The notes: generated by a model not told the origin, from the letters alone. A stretch of DNA of 64,000 bases from Pseudomonas putida (GCF_028682475.1 NZ_JANHLE010000001.1:248001-312000); one strand, 5' to 3'. Positions 45,396 through 53,768 are shown, counted from the first letter of the stretch. Program-made: numbers and translations.

Positions 45396-45959
45396 TCAAC
45401 GCGCATTCAGCCAGGCAGCGAACGCCCGGGTTGCCAGCGGCATGAAGCAATAGACCACCAGCAACACAATGCTCAAGGTGATCACCACGTTGCTCGGCAC
45501 ATAGCCGCCGAGCCATGGCCAGGTGCTGAACACCGGTTGCCACAGCCAGGGCACCAGCAGCGACAGCGGCAGGATCACCAGAAAGGTCACACAGACTTGC
45601 TTCCAGCGTGGCGGCGGCGCATCGGCCGTGGCCGGGTTGAACCAGAACTCGCGGTCGGGATTGATCTCCAGACGGTCGCCATCGGCAAGCAACGGGCTGA
45701 CCTCCTCGACCAGTTGCTTGCGTTCGGCAGAATCCAGCCACGCCTGCAACTGGGCGCTGGAAGCAAAGCGCAAAATGCAGGTGAACAGATGCAAACCACC
45801 CTGCCGCTCGCGCACCACATCGATGCCGATATGCCCCGGATAGCCCTTGGCGATGCCAATGGTGCGCCGCAGCCAGGCCTCATACGGCGCCTGCTGCGCG
45901 TCGCGAACCTGATGGCGGATCAACAGGGTCACGACATCGTCTGAACGCTCGGTCGTCAT
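45396..45959 (-). CDS. Antibiotic-biosynthesis-monooxygenase-like (ABM) domain membrane protein
   Basis: ATG 45959 has GAGGAG 6 bases upstream; a neighbouring ATG at 45962 is too close to it. The 187-residue protein has an N-terminal dimeric alpha/beta-barrel domain of ABM type (VVTLLIRHQVRDAQQAPYEAWL; GHIGIDVVRER; LHLFTCILRFASS). Two membrane helices follow (VCVTFLVILPLSLLVPWLW and NVVITLSIVLLVVYCF). ABM domains with two C-terminal helices are common in Proteobacteria; the catalytic role is unproven. It heads the amidohydrolase unit. Confidence 0.87.
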   Translation of the reverse strand: MTTERSDDVVTLLIRHQVRDAQQAPYEAWLRRTIGIAKGYPGHIGIDVVRERQGGLHLFTCILRFASSAQLQAWLDSAERKQLVEEVSPLLADGDRLEINPDREFWFNPATADAPPPRWKQVCVTFLVILPLSLLVPWLWQPVFSTWPWLGGYVPSNVVITLSIVLLVVYCFMPLATRAFAAWLNAR

Positions 45960-46227
45960 CATGGGCTCCTCTGGGTCAGCGCGAATGAACACAACCGCAG
46001 AAGCAACAGCATGGCCCAATCAGCGGAAAATGCTCGCCGACAATCACCGCCCCACCGCCATTCGTCGCCTTTGAGAGGGCGGCACCCAATTTTTGACACT
46101 TACTGGCGTGCCTATTGCACAATGCCGCCCAAGCGGCCCCGAAAAGACGTAATTCTGACGCGGCAGCGGCCAACAATAACGTTTTAGGGCGCCGACCAGA
46201 CGCCTGCTCAGCTATCGGAGATGTAAC

Positions 46228-46431
46228 GTGTCAACGCTCAATGAAATCGCAATGAACCACGCGAGAATGGTCAAACGGCTGGCGGAGGAATCGATCGTAC
46301 TGGAACAGCGACAGCCCATCGTCGTCGGTGGTTTCGAGGTTTCATCCCTAGACACGCCAGACCCCATGCCGCTGCCCTTCATCATTGATGCTCAAGACAG
46401 AAGCATCGAGCTGGTTGCTGTAGCGGTCTGA
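46228..46431 (+). CDS. Small protein of unknown function (GTG start)
   Basis: GTG 46228 has GGAG at 7 bases. The 67-residue product (STLNEIAMNHARMVKRLAEE then PLPFIIDAQDRSIELVAVAV) is soluble, with no cysteine or membrane helix. I do not recognise it. A terminator-like hairpin follows 30 bases after the stop, supporting an independently transcribed small gene. Confidence 0.6.
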   Translation: MSTLNEIAMNHARMVKRLAEESIVLEQRQPIVVGGFEVSSLDTPDPMPLPFIIDAQDRSIELVAVAV

Positions 46432-46461
46432 TCGCCAGACTGCTCCCCTGCTTCAACACTG

Positions 46462-46494
46462 GACCGGCTTTCACTGCCAGAAAACCGGTCCAGC
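46462..46494 (+). terminator. Terminator-like hairpin after the small GTG gene
   Basis: TGGACCGG and CCGGTCCA form 8-base arms around a 17-base loop. No strong T-run follows, so the call is moderate. Confidence 0.45.
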
Positions 46495-46608
46495 CTTACG
46501 GTTCGCCTTCTACTCGCGTTATGTCTTAAAATAGCCGGTTGCAGAAAGAACCGTCATGGCCATAGCCATGAAGGGCTTTCATCCTTTACATATAAAAGTG
46601 TGGTGAAG

Positions 46609-47520
46609 ATGAACAAGCCTTTCATTTCGCTGTGCCCTGAAATTACTCGGGCACACGCGCTGACGTTGATGGATTGGTTGGAGGATGAGCGCGTCACCTG
46701 CTACCTGAGCGATTCGCGTCATGTCTCCCGCTCCATCGAGCAAGTCATCGATCGGACGCAATTGCCGATCCTGACCCATCTATTCAACCGGGACGGCCGA
46801 TTCTTCATGGCCTATGACCGGCATGACGCCCCGGTGGGCTTTGTCCGTCTCGTCAAAACCGGCCCGAATTGCGAGATCGTCCTGGTCATCGGAGACAGCG
46901 ACAAATGGGGCCGCAACCTTGGCGCCCGCACGCTCCGCGAAGGCATGAAACTGGCCTTCCTCGACATGCGCGCCGAGAAACTCATCGCCAAGATCCACCC
47001 GGACAACGTGCGCTCGCTGAAAGCCTTTCTGCGCAGCGGCTTTCTGCTTGAGAACGAAACGCCGACATTGAAGTCATTTTCCATGACGGCGGGGCGCTAT
47101 CTGCGGTTCTTGCGCGAAGGTGCCGTTGTCGACTCCACTGAGATCTACATCACTGAAATCGACAAGGCCAGGCTCGAGAGCCTGATCGCGCTCGAGCAAG
47201 GCCCGGCCGTTGTTGAACTCGAACATGAGCTTGAGCGAGCCATTGTCGTCACGCCGCAGCAGGTGGCGCGCAATGTCGTCACGATGAACTCCAGGGCCTT
47301 GCTGCAGCTGGACGACGAAGAGATCGAAGTGGCCCTGGTCTACCCTGAAGACGCCGACAGCAGCGCCGGCAAGCATTCCGTGTGTTCCGACATCGGTGCC
47401 GCCATCCTGGGCTATCAGGAGGGGGACGCCATCGACTGGCGAATTGCTGACCGGACCCGCCGGATCGGGATCAGGAAAGTGCTTTACCAGCCGGAAGCCG
47501 CGGGCGATTTCCACCTGTAA
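46609..47520 (+). CDS. GNAT acetyltransferase fused to a Rnk/GreA-like C-terminal domain
   Basis: The 303-residue protein starts at ATG 46609; GTG codons lie just upstream. Residues 1-165 follow the GNAT fold (APVGFVRLVKTGPNCEIVLV, then KWGRNLGARTLREGMKLAFL and KIHPDNVRSLKAFLRSGF). After a linker, residues 175-300 resemble Rnk/GreA C-terminal regions (IYITEIDKARLESLIAL; NVVTMNSRALLQLDDEEIEV; SVCSDIGAAILGYQEGDAI; IRKVLYQPE). Rnk-like domains bind RNA polymerase or are nucleoside-diphosphate kinase regulators. The fusion suggests acetylation near the transcription machinery. It stands alone. Confidence 0.8.
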   Translation: MNKPFISLCPEITRAHALTLMDWLEDERVTCYLSDSRHVSRSIEQVIDRTQLPILTHLFNRDGRFFMAYDRHDAPVGFVRLVKTGPNCEIVLVIGDSDKWGRNLGARTLREGMKLAFLDMRAEKLIAKIHPDNVRSLKAFLRSGFLLENETPTLKSFSMTAGRYLRFLREGAVVDSTEIYITEIDKARLESLIALEQGPAVVELEHELERAIVVTPQQVARNVVTMNSRALLQLDDEEIEVALVYPEDADSSAGKHSVCSDIGAAILGYQEGDAIDWRIADRTRRIGIRKVLYQPEAAGDFHL

Positions 47521-47634
47521 TTGCGCCTTTAGCGCAGTGTTCGTCCATCAGGCGCGAAAGCCCCCCAAGGCTTTCCGTGCCTGATGCGGACCCTCGTACT
47601 GACCGCAGGACTGCGCAGCGTGCTACTCGCGAGA

Positions 47635-47937
47635 TCAACCTGCGCCCCGTGCGGCCCCCGACTCAACGACCATGGCATGGGCCAAATCCTCAACCAGCGC
47701 CTTGGCCATCCCCACCAGATAATGCGCTGCCCATGCCGACGTACCGTCCTGCTCAAGGCCGGCTTGCAGCGTCAGGTGGTGCGCACAGCCCATCATGACC
47801 GAAACCTGCTCCAGCACGAACGCCGCACCTTGCCCTGGTTCGACCCGAAACAGCCGCTCAGCGCCTACCCCGCCCTCGCCTTCAGCGAATGTGCCGACGC
47901 CTACCGTCTTGAGCTCCAACCGCGACCCCTCATCCAT
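47635..47937 (-). CDS. DUF3077-like small protein
   Basis: ATG 47937 has GGGAGG 5 bases upstream. The 100-residue product (RLFRVEPGQGAAFVLEQVSV, MGCAHHLTLQAGLEQ, AAHYLVGMAKALVED) follows the DUF3077 pattern of Pseudomonas proteins with unknown function. It probably forms short helices. It lies on the same strand as, but 150 bases from, the DUF6124-like gene, a pairing often seen in this genus. Confidence 0.7.
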   Translation of the reverse strand: MDEGSRLELKTVGVGTFAEGEGGVGAERLFRVEPGQGAAFVLEQVSVMMGCAHHLTLQAGLEQDGTSAWAAHYLVGMAKALVEDLAHAMVVESGAARGAG

Positions 47938-47987
47938 CCCAACCTCCCTAGCCGCCACTGCAATTAAAGCGCGACTCCAAATAAATC

Positions 47988-48035
47988 TGTGGGAGCGGGC
48001 GTTGCCCGCGATCGAGCGCAAAGCGCTCGCCTATA
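47988..48035. repeat. Single REP-like element
   Basis: TGTGGGAGCGGGCGTTGCCCGCGATCG with an adjoining GAGCGC-AAAGCGCTC hairpin. It is a REP variant with no inverted partner. Confidence 0.6.
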
Positions 48036-48088
48036 CCAGACCAGCCACCTACACCCGACCACGGAACCCCGCGGTTACTGCCGCCAAA

Positions 48089-48316
48089 TCAATGCCGCAA
48101 CTGAACCTTACTCAACGCCACTTCAACCAAAGCGCGGGCGTTGTCGATTTCATGCATCGTGGACAAGGTCAGGATCTGGCCTGAGGACGAGGAATGGAGC
48201 ATGACCGTCTGCTGTGCCACGGTCATGGCGCAGACCAGGTATTCGGAGATTTGGACGAGGATGTCTTCGAGGGATTGGTTTGAGGGAAGCGGTGGGTCGG
48301 GGACGATTTTTAACAT
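48089..48316 (-). CDS. DUF6124-like small protein
   Basis: ATG 48316 has AAAGGAG at 6 bases; the longer frame to 48463 is non-coding in character. The 75-residue protein (MLKIVPDPPLPSNQSLEDI; SEYLVCAMTVAQQTVML; HEIDNARALVEVAL) matches the small Pseudomonas DUF6124 type. It is predicted to be helical and cytoplasmic. Function unknown. Confidence 0.75.
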   Translation of the reverse strand: MLKIVPDPPLPSNQSLEDILVQISEYLVCAMTVAQQTVMLHSSSSGQILTLSTMHEIDNARALVEVALSKVQLRH

Positions 48317-48823
48317 AGCGAACTCCTTTGCTTTAGGGAGCCGCCACACGCCTGCTGTCAAACAAAAGGTGGCAGCTATACGCGGGTTGACAGACCGAGA
48401 AAGCAAAGGAAACCCGGCGCACACGAAGGTGCCCCACGTACAGCCGCCATAACGCGAGCACATGCGGATTCACTTTGAATTCGGTCTGTCAAAACCGGTC
48501 GTTGAATTGGCAACGACTGGGGGAGACTAGAGCGCTATCAGAAACACCGCAATGGCTTGAAGCAGGCGGGAGTATGATTCGGAAATGGACTACAGGGAAT
48601 CGGGAAATTCTGAAAATTTGCATGTCACGGATGGAAAATCCGTCGACGATTAGGACTGAAAGTATTTCCACACGCGAATATCGGCAGCCAACCTCCAACT
48701 CGACACCGACATACATGAGTTAGGAGCGAAGTTGTCGTTTGGATTTGATGCACACCTTTCAATATTTCGTAGGATTTTTCCTCATTTTTGGTAGGCTTTT
48801 GCCACCAATCGAGAGGAAATGAA
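48317..48823. other. Intergenic region, no gene recognised
   Basis: About 500 bases of lower GC. Small open frames (for example 48573-48723) have atypical composition and no family. The last 40 bases hold an AT-rich promoter and the GAGAGG site for the HNH gene. Confidence 0.5.
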
Positions 48824-49627
48824 ATGCCCGTCGTCATCGTTGAGAACGACACATCGCAGTGGGAAGACGAAACAGGCGCTGTCTATCATTTCCCCAAGCG
48901 TTACCAAGCCTGGCTCACCCAGGGAACCGAAGTGATCTACTACAACGGGCGAATTAAGGACAAAACCTTCGCCTCCGCCCGTCTCAGCGCCAAGCCGCAT
49001 TATTTTGGTATGGCGCGCATCGGCAAAGTCTACGCGGACCGCAGGAGTGATAAGGGGCACTTTTTTGCACTGATAGAGAATTTCACTCCGTTTGAAAGCG
49101 CTGTCCCCTTAAAGATTCACGAAGCGTATCTAGAGACTATCCCCGCCACCCGCGCGAGTAACTATTGGCGCGACGGGGTTCGGCCCATTTCCCAGGCAGA
49201 TTACGATGCAATCCTAAGCCACGCGAAACTTCTGCCTTCGCAGGCCTTCGCGGTCATACCGACGACCGAAGGCGATCCATGGACCTTCGAGTCGGCCCAT
49301 GAAGGTAGCAAGACAAGCTACTTTGGAACCCGTTACGAACGCCGGAAAGATTTGAGGGCGAAGGCCATCGCTATCCACGGACTTGACTGCAAGGCATGTG
49401 GGTTTAATTTCGAACAGGTTTACGGCGTACACGCTAAAGGCTTCATTCACGTTCACCATGTAGTACCGATTTCGGAATTTGGGGATGAGAAAGCCGTAAA
49501 TCCCGAGACTGACCTTGTGACGTTGTGCGCCAACTGTCACGGGATGGTCCATCGCAAGCGAGATATGACTCTGAGCGTTGATGAACTGAAAGGAATGTTG
49601 CGAGGGCGATGGGTAATCGAACCTTAG
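48824..49627 (+). CDS. HNH endonuclease with N-terminal PUA/EVE-like domain, candidate type IV restriction enzyme
   Basis: ATG 48824 follows GAGAGGAAATGAA. Residues 1-140 of 267 form a PUA-superfamily-like domain (QGTEVIYYNGRIKDK, PHYFGMARIGKVYAD, GHFFALIENFTPF). Residues 165-260 form an HNH nuclease: C189-x2-C192, H209-V-H211-H212, and C235-x2-C238-H239 with H243. EVE/SRA-type domains read modified bases, and EVE-HNH enzymes cut modified-cytosine DNA. It is a likely defence gene, and it lies next to an integrative element border. Confidence 0.8.
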   Translation: MPVVIVENDTSQWEDETGAVYHFPKRYQAWLTQGTEVIYYNGRIKDKTFASARLSAKPHYFGMARIGKVYADRRSDKGHFFALIENFTPFESAVPLKIHEAYLETIPATRASNYWRDGVRPISQADYDAILSHAKLLPSQAFAVIPTTEGDPWTFESAHEGSKTSYFGTRYERRKDLRAKAIAIHGLDCKACGFNFEQVYGVHAKGFIHVHHVVPISEFGDEKAVNPETDLVTLCANCHGMVHRKRDMTLSVDELKGMLRGRWVIEP

Positions 49628-49801
49628 TTGCCTGCGGAATACCGGTCGACTTGTGGCTTTCGTATCTGTGCCGTTGAACACATATTTGATTGGTTTTACA
49701 GCTGCTGGAAAATGTCCGCCCCACATGGGCGGTGCGGTATCGGTTGAAATAGCAGCTACCCGGACTTTAGGGAAACTAATATAGAACAATTGCGAGACGG
49801 C

Positions 49802-49826
49802 GGTTCAAATCCCCCCGGCTCCACCA
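49802..49826 (+). other. Attachment-site-like ssrA/tRNA 3' end
   Basis: The 25 bases GGTTCAAATCCCCCC plus GGCTCCACCA match the T-arm, acceptor and CCA of a tmRNA (ssrA) 3' end as I recall it for Pseudomonas. The sequence upstream does not complete a T-stem (GGCGG faces CCCCC), so this is only a 3' fragment, as left by integration. A tRNA origin is not excluded. Confidence 0.65.
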
Positions 49827-49837
49827 AATACACATCT

Positions 49838-49863
49838 AAAGACGTCCACGGACGTCTTTTTTT
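49838..49863 (+). terminator. Terminator after the ssrA-like fragment
   Basis: AAAGACGTC and GACGTCTTT form a 9-base stem with a 4-base loop and a run of T. It was likely co-duplicated with, or native to, the small-RNA gene end. Confidence 0.8.
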
Positions 49864-49938
49864 GTGCCTGAAACCCAGCAAATACGGGGCTTTCAGCACC
49901 ATCAAGATCCGTCAGCGTCCATAGACATCCATGCAAAC

Positions 49939-50009
49939 GTGTATTCCAAGTGGTATTCCAAGCTCCCAGCTGGTAATTTTTGGAATACACAAACAGCATT
50001 GGAATACAC
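49939..50009. promoter_or_regulatory. Four GTATTCCA sites upstream of the integrase
   Basis: GTATTCCA occurs forward at 49941 and 49953 and inverted at 49981 and 50000. Three copies extend to the 10-base GTGTATTCCA. They sit between the att-like site and the int start. Likely roles are arm-type integrase binding, excisionase binding or autoregulation. Confidence 0.6.
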
Positions 50010-50010
50010 C

Positions 50011-51267
50011 ATGGGTGCCCAAGCCACGCGCCTTTCAGACCTGAAAGTCAAAGCCGCCAAACCTAAGGAAAAGGACTACACGCTGACTGATGGCAACGGC
50101 CTTCAAATGCGAGTGAGAATCAATGGCTCAAAGCTATGGAATTTCAACTATATCCATCCCGTAACCAAAAAACGGATCAACATGGGACTAGGCACCTTCC
50201 CCGAGGTGAGCCTGGCTCAAGCACGCAAGCGAACCGTTGAGGCGAGGGAGATCGTCGCTCAGGGGCGGGACCCGAAAGAGCAGCGCGATGCGGAGCGGCA
50301 AGCGAAAAAAGCAGCCACAGAACACACTTTCGAAAACGTGACGACGGCGTGGTTTGAGCTCAAAAAGGATTCAGTCACCCCTGCCTATGCCGAAGACATT
50401 TGGCGCTCTCTCACGCTGCACATCTTCCCGGACCTGGGCACCACCCCGATCTCAGCCATCAATGCCCCTAAGGTCATCGATTTGCTCAGACCCTTGGAAA
50501 CCAAAGGCAGCCTCGAAACCGTTAAACGCCTGACACAGCGACTCAACGAGGTCATGACCTACGGGGTCAATTCAGGACTGATTCACGCAAACCCGCTCAG
50601 CGGAATCCGTTCCGTCTTCAAAAAGCCCAAAAAGAAGAACATGGCGGCACTCCCACCCGATGAGCTGAAAGAGCTCATGGTGGCAATCGCCAATGCCAGC
50701 ATAAAAAGGACTACCCGCTGCCTAATCGAATGGCAGCTCCACACCATGACCCGACCCGCAGAGGCTGCTACCACCTGCTGGGCTGACATCGACATCGAGA
50801 AGAAGGTCTGGACGATTCCAGCTGAGCGCATGAAGAAACGCCGTATCCACATCGTGCCGCTAACAGACCAGGCCCTAGCCCTGCTTGAAGCAATCAAGCC
50901 CTACAGCGGACACCGGGAGTACGTGTTCCCTGCAGACCGTAATCCTCGAACCCACTGCAACAGCCAAACCGCCAACATGGCACTGAAACGCATGGGATTC
51001 GAAGGACGCCTGGTAAGCCATGGGATGCGCTCTATGGCCAGCACCATCCTCAACGAACACGCTTGGGATCCTGAGTTGATTGAAGTAGCGCTTGCACACG
51101 TCGACAAAGACGAAGTACGCAGTGCCTATAACCGAGCGGACTACATCGAGCGCAGACGCCCAATGATGAAGTGGTGGAGCGAGCACATCCAAGAAGCAGC
51201 TACCGGCAATCTTTCGATGTCGGCCATCCAGAACAACCGGGACAGGAAGGTCGTCTCGATTCGTTGA
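50011..51267 (+). CDS. int: Tyrosine recombinase / integrase (P4-like, Arm-DNA-binding N-terminus)
   Basis: ATG 50011 follows TTGGA at a normal distance; the frame is open back to 49864 but that segment covers the repeat sites. The 418-residue protein has an N-terminal arm-binding DUF4102-type domain (LSDLKVKAAKPKEKDYTLTDG; NMGLGTFPEVSLAQARK), a SAM-like core-binding domain, and the catalytic domain (MTRPAEAATTCW with Arg, SHGMRSMAST with H-x-x-R, and the YNRADY tyrosine). All key residues appear. It integrates elements at tRNA or tmRNA 3' ends, as the neighbouring att-like site shows. Confidence 0.93.
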   Translation: MGAQATRLSDLKVKAAKPKEKDYTLTDGNGLQMRVRINGSKLWNFNYIHPVTKKRINMGLGTFPEVSLAQARKRTVEAREIVAQGRDPKEQRDAERQAKKAATEHTFENVTTAWFELKKDSVTPAYAEDIWRSLTLHIFPDLGTTPISAINAPKVIDLLRPLETKGSLETVKRLTQRLNEVMTYGVNSGLIHANPLSGIRSVFKKPKKKNMAALPPDELKELMVAIANASIKRTTRCLIEWQLHTMTRPAEAATTCWADIDIEKKVWTIPAERMKKRRIHIVPLTDQALALLEAIKPYSGHREYVFPADRNPRTHCNSQTANMALKRMGFEGRLVSHGMRSMASTILNEHAWDPELIEVALAHVDKDEVRSAYNRADYIERRRPMMKWWSEHIQEAATGNLSMSAIQNNRDRKVVSIR

Positions 51268-51324
51268 CTCATAAAGCTCTACCAAAGTAGCGTTCACCCT
51301 CAAACATGCTACACCCACCAACTA

Positions 51325-51355
51325 ACCGTTCCAGATACTAGTTATTTGGAACGGT
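51325..51355. terminator. Hairpin between convergent int and kwaB
   Basis: ACCGTTCCA and TGGAACGGT form perfect 9-base arms with a 13-base loop. It is positioned to end one or both transcripts. Confidence 0.5.
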
Positions 51356-51478
51356 GCGAAAACAGCTCAATAGTTAATTATTAAAGACCACAGCGACCGT
51401 CAACACAGAGATCACAAATACAATAGGCCTATTCAAACCACCCACAACATACAGTATTAATAATTAAGAGCCAGAACA

Positions 51479-52489
51479 TCAACTCCTTTTAACCAATACA
51501 CTCCCAGAATTAGATCCATATGTCTTACCTGTAACCATACCTTGTTTGTAATAGTCATTGAGCAGCTTCAAAAAATCCTCCACATCATCCTTGTTTTCGA
51601 TAAGGACTCTTCCATCTGAAGTAGACTTCAACTCTCGGCCTTCATACTGAAGAAGCATCTGCTTCATATTCTCAACTTCGGCGACACCGATTTGGGCATG
51701 ATTGTTATTTTTAGCAATATTCGCCAGGGTTCGCATCATAGATGGTTTTGATGTGACTTCTGCCCGAATAATCTCTAAACCTTCGACCACAGAATGATTA
51801 TTTATTATCTCTAAAGTTTCATTTGACAGCTCAACAAACTCATCTTCTAGCTCGGCGATTTTTTCGAATGCAGCTTTAGAGAAAATCAGAAACGAATTAC
51901 CTTGCAAGACGCAATCAAATTTATCTTCAAAAGTAATGTGCTCAGTCTTAATTTCCACCAACTTAGGGTCAGTGGAGTCGAAGTGAGCCTTAATTTTCTT
52001 CCCAAAGCCTTGTGGCGTGTCTGTAGCAACGCTTGTAGCCGTAAGCTTTTTGAAAAACAAGGCTTTCGTCTTTCCACCATCAGTCGTACTTACAATTTTA
52101 ACGCAGTAGCACCATATATTCTTTTTTAGCTCATTTAAGGAAACAGCGGATTTTATTTCCGTGCCGTTGAGAATTTTCTTCCAGGTATGATCTGAAACCT
52201 TTAGCTTTTCAGCCTCATCATACTTGAACAGCGTTTTTGGCATGTCATCGGAGATGACAGCATATTTCTGCGCCACTGCCGAAGACTCTATATATTTCTC
52301 GACTTGTGCCTTTGCGGACTTGAGAAAAAAGCCATTGATTTCTTTCGAGGCATCCAACCTACTAAGCGTATAGCTAAAACCTTTTTTCTTATTTTCAGTC
52401 TTGGCTTTTCTTTGTATGAAGAACACCTCAAACGAAAGATTTTGTTGGCTTACTAAATCCTGAATGGTGCTCAAAGCTTCGCTACTCAT
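51479..52489 (-). CDS. kwaB: KwaB, DUF4868 protein of the Kiwa anti-phage system
   Basis: The 336-residue soluble protein is lysine-rich and AT-rich. Its layout (AQKYAVISDDMPKTLFKYDE, ALFFKKLTATSVATD, GNSFLIFSKAAFEKIAELE) follows DUF4868/KwaB. KwaB binds DNA and blocks phage replication after the membrane partner senses infection. The gene overlaps kwaA by 8 bases. The assignment rests on the DUF4868-like reading together with the partner's membrane topology. Confidence 0.82.
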   Translation of the reverse strand: MSSEALSTIQDLVSQQNLSFEVFFIQRKAKTENKKKGFSYTLSRLDASKEINGFFLKSAKAQVEKYIESSAVAQKYAVISDDMPKTLFKYDEAEKLKVSDHTWKKILNGTEIKSAVSLNELKKNIWCYCVKIVSTTDGGKTKALFFKKLTATSVATDTPQGFGKKIKAHFDSTDPKLVEIKTEHITFEDKFDCVLQGNSFLIFSKAAFEKIAELEDEFVELSNETLEIINNHSVVEGLEIIRAEVTSKPSMMRTLANIAKNNNHAQIGVAEVENMKQMLLQYEGRELKSTSDGRVLIENKDDVEDFLKLLNDYYKQGMVTGKTYGSNSGSVLVKRS

Positions 52490-53117
52490 CCTTCCTCCCC
52501 AAATCTATACCGAAATACAATCTGTGGGCAATTCGCTTCATTTTGAGCAAATCACCTTCTTCCATAAACTTTTCTTTCGTTAGAATTATTATTTTCTTCT
52601 TTGCTCCTGCTAGACTTTCGACCTCTACGTGATAGAGGGAATACCAAAAACTCAAAGTTGGGTTTATAAGTATCATTGATGAGTTGACGTAAATTGTATA
52701 CGTTACGCACATCAAAGTGATTATTGGTATTAGCTGGGCAGGGTCAGCGGGGTCTTGAAACACGAAAGGGATAATATAAGTAAATAGATAAGCGATTGAT
52801 TCTGAGTTTTTATTTTCTACGTCCACCACTTTGGAAATTTCGCCGCTTTCCTCAGCTCTCTCTACGAGATTTTGGAGCAAGACCATCAAGAAAATAACAG
52901 CCAAAACCGAGATTATTATAAGCGTGGTAGCCACACCGAATTTCTTTGCGAAATTCATCCAGGCATCGCTGTTGAAACCTCCAAAGCTAAGATAGTCACT
53001 GTTTTTATAGAATTGCTGAAAAATAATTATCAAAAATAACGGAATGTAAGACACCAGGAAAAGGGTAAGCCTTCCCAGCCGCGTCAATCCGTGCCTTCTG
53101 TCCCTACTGCTCTGCAT
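52482..53117 (-). CDS. kwaA: KwaA, membrane component of the Kiwa anti-phage system
   Basis: The 211-residue protein has four hydrophobic stretches (about residues 16-35, 63-83, 107-120 and 126-148). A cytoplasmic tail rich in lysine follows (AGAKKKIIILTKEKFMEEG). KwaA proteins form tetraspan membrane sensors that act with KwaB. The gene is AT-rich compared with its flanks, a sign of transfer. The start ATG 53117 is preceded by TTAAGGCAC, which gives only a moderate site. Confidence 0.8.
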   Translation of the reverse strand: MQSSRDRRHGLTRLGRLTLFLVSYIPLFLIIIFQQFYKNSDYLSFGGFNSDAWMNFAKKFGVATTLIIISVLAVIFLMVLLQNLVERAEESGEISKVVDVENKNSESIAYLFTYIIPFVFQDPADPAQLIPIITLMCVTYTIYVNSSMILINPTLSFWYSLYHVEVESLAGAKKKIIILTKEKFMEEGDLLKMKRIAHRLYFGIDLGRKDE

Positions 53118-53349
53118 TGGACGATTCCCTGTGCCTTAACACGAGATCTTAGCTGATAGGTGACTACCCTCCAATCAGAATCCTATCCGGACGCTCAGCC
53201 TGATTCGTTGAGTAGTGCCAAAACGTCGCATACGGAAAATTGCCTCTAAAATTCCTATAACCAGATCCTAGATGCCGAGTCGGATTCAATTCGAGAAAAA
53301 CTCAACCCTACATAATCGCAATGACATAACCACCAGAGAGGTTCGCCCC

Positions 53350-53679
53350 ATGTCATTGCAGTGCCCTCGCTGTCATTCCCCAAAAGTCGCTTCCTTCCAC
53401 CACGCCATGAAAATCGGGGCTGCTATCGGCACCGTAGGCGGTGCAGCCCGTGGCGTCAGCGCAGCTCTAGCAGGTGGTCAGGCTGGTGCGCTCATCGGCG
53501 CTATCGCCGGACCTGTCGGCATCACCCTCGGCTCAGTGTCTGGTGCCATTCTCGGTGGCTTGGCCGGCGGAGTCGGCGGCTGTGCGCTCGGCGCCCAACT
53601 GGGTGAGTCGCTCGATCGCCATGTCCTAGCCCACAACCTCTGCCTGCTATGCGGTCACCGCTTCAACCTCCCGGCCTGA
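53350..53679 (+). CDS. Zinc-ribbon protein with glycine-zipper membrane segment
   Basis: ATG 53350 has GAGAGG at 8 bases. The 109-residue protein begins with CPRC (Cys pair 1) and ends with CLLCGHRF (Cys pair 2), together a split zinc ribbon. Between them lies a glycine-zipper stretch of about 60 residues (AAIGTVGGAARGVSAALAGG; LGSVSGAILGGLAGGVGG), as in small membrane-inserted proteins. Genes like this lead DUF932/YqaJ modules on mobile elements. Function unknown. Confidence 0.65.
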   Translation: MSLQCPRCHSPKVASFHHAMKIGAAIGTVGGAARGVSAALAGGQAGALIGAIAGPVGITLGSVSGAILGGLAGGVGGCALGAQLGESLDRHVLAHNLCLLCGHRFNLPA

Positions 53680-53768
53680 TCAGGCCACCTCTCCTATCTA
53701 TTACGTCCGGACGCTACTGCGCTCTGCAAGGCGCTTTATGCCGGCTTGCACCTAAAGGAATTACAACC

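Larger units (their letters stand above)
49628..50010. other. Element border region: att-like site and integrase promoter
   Basis: The first 170 bases are non-coding with no recognised gene. Then come the ssrA/tRNA-like 3' end (49802-49826), a terminator (49838-49863) and four GTATTCCA sites (49939-50009) before the integrase start. Confidence 0.6.

Noticed and set aside
48573..48723. Small open frame upstream of the HNH gene
   Set aside because: Atypical composition, no ribosome site and no family; probably chance in lower-GC DNA.
49740..49830. Complete tRNA or tmRNA gene
   Set aside because: Only the 3' 25 bases match; there is no acceptor-stem partner or anticodon arm upstream.
49864..50010. 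Upstream extension of the integrase
   Set aside because: It covers the inverted GTATTCCA sites and lacks a ribosome site; the arm-binding domain begins after 50011.
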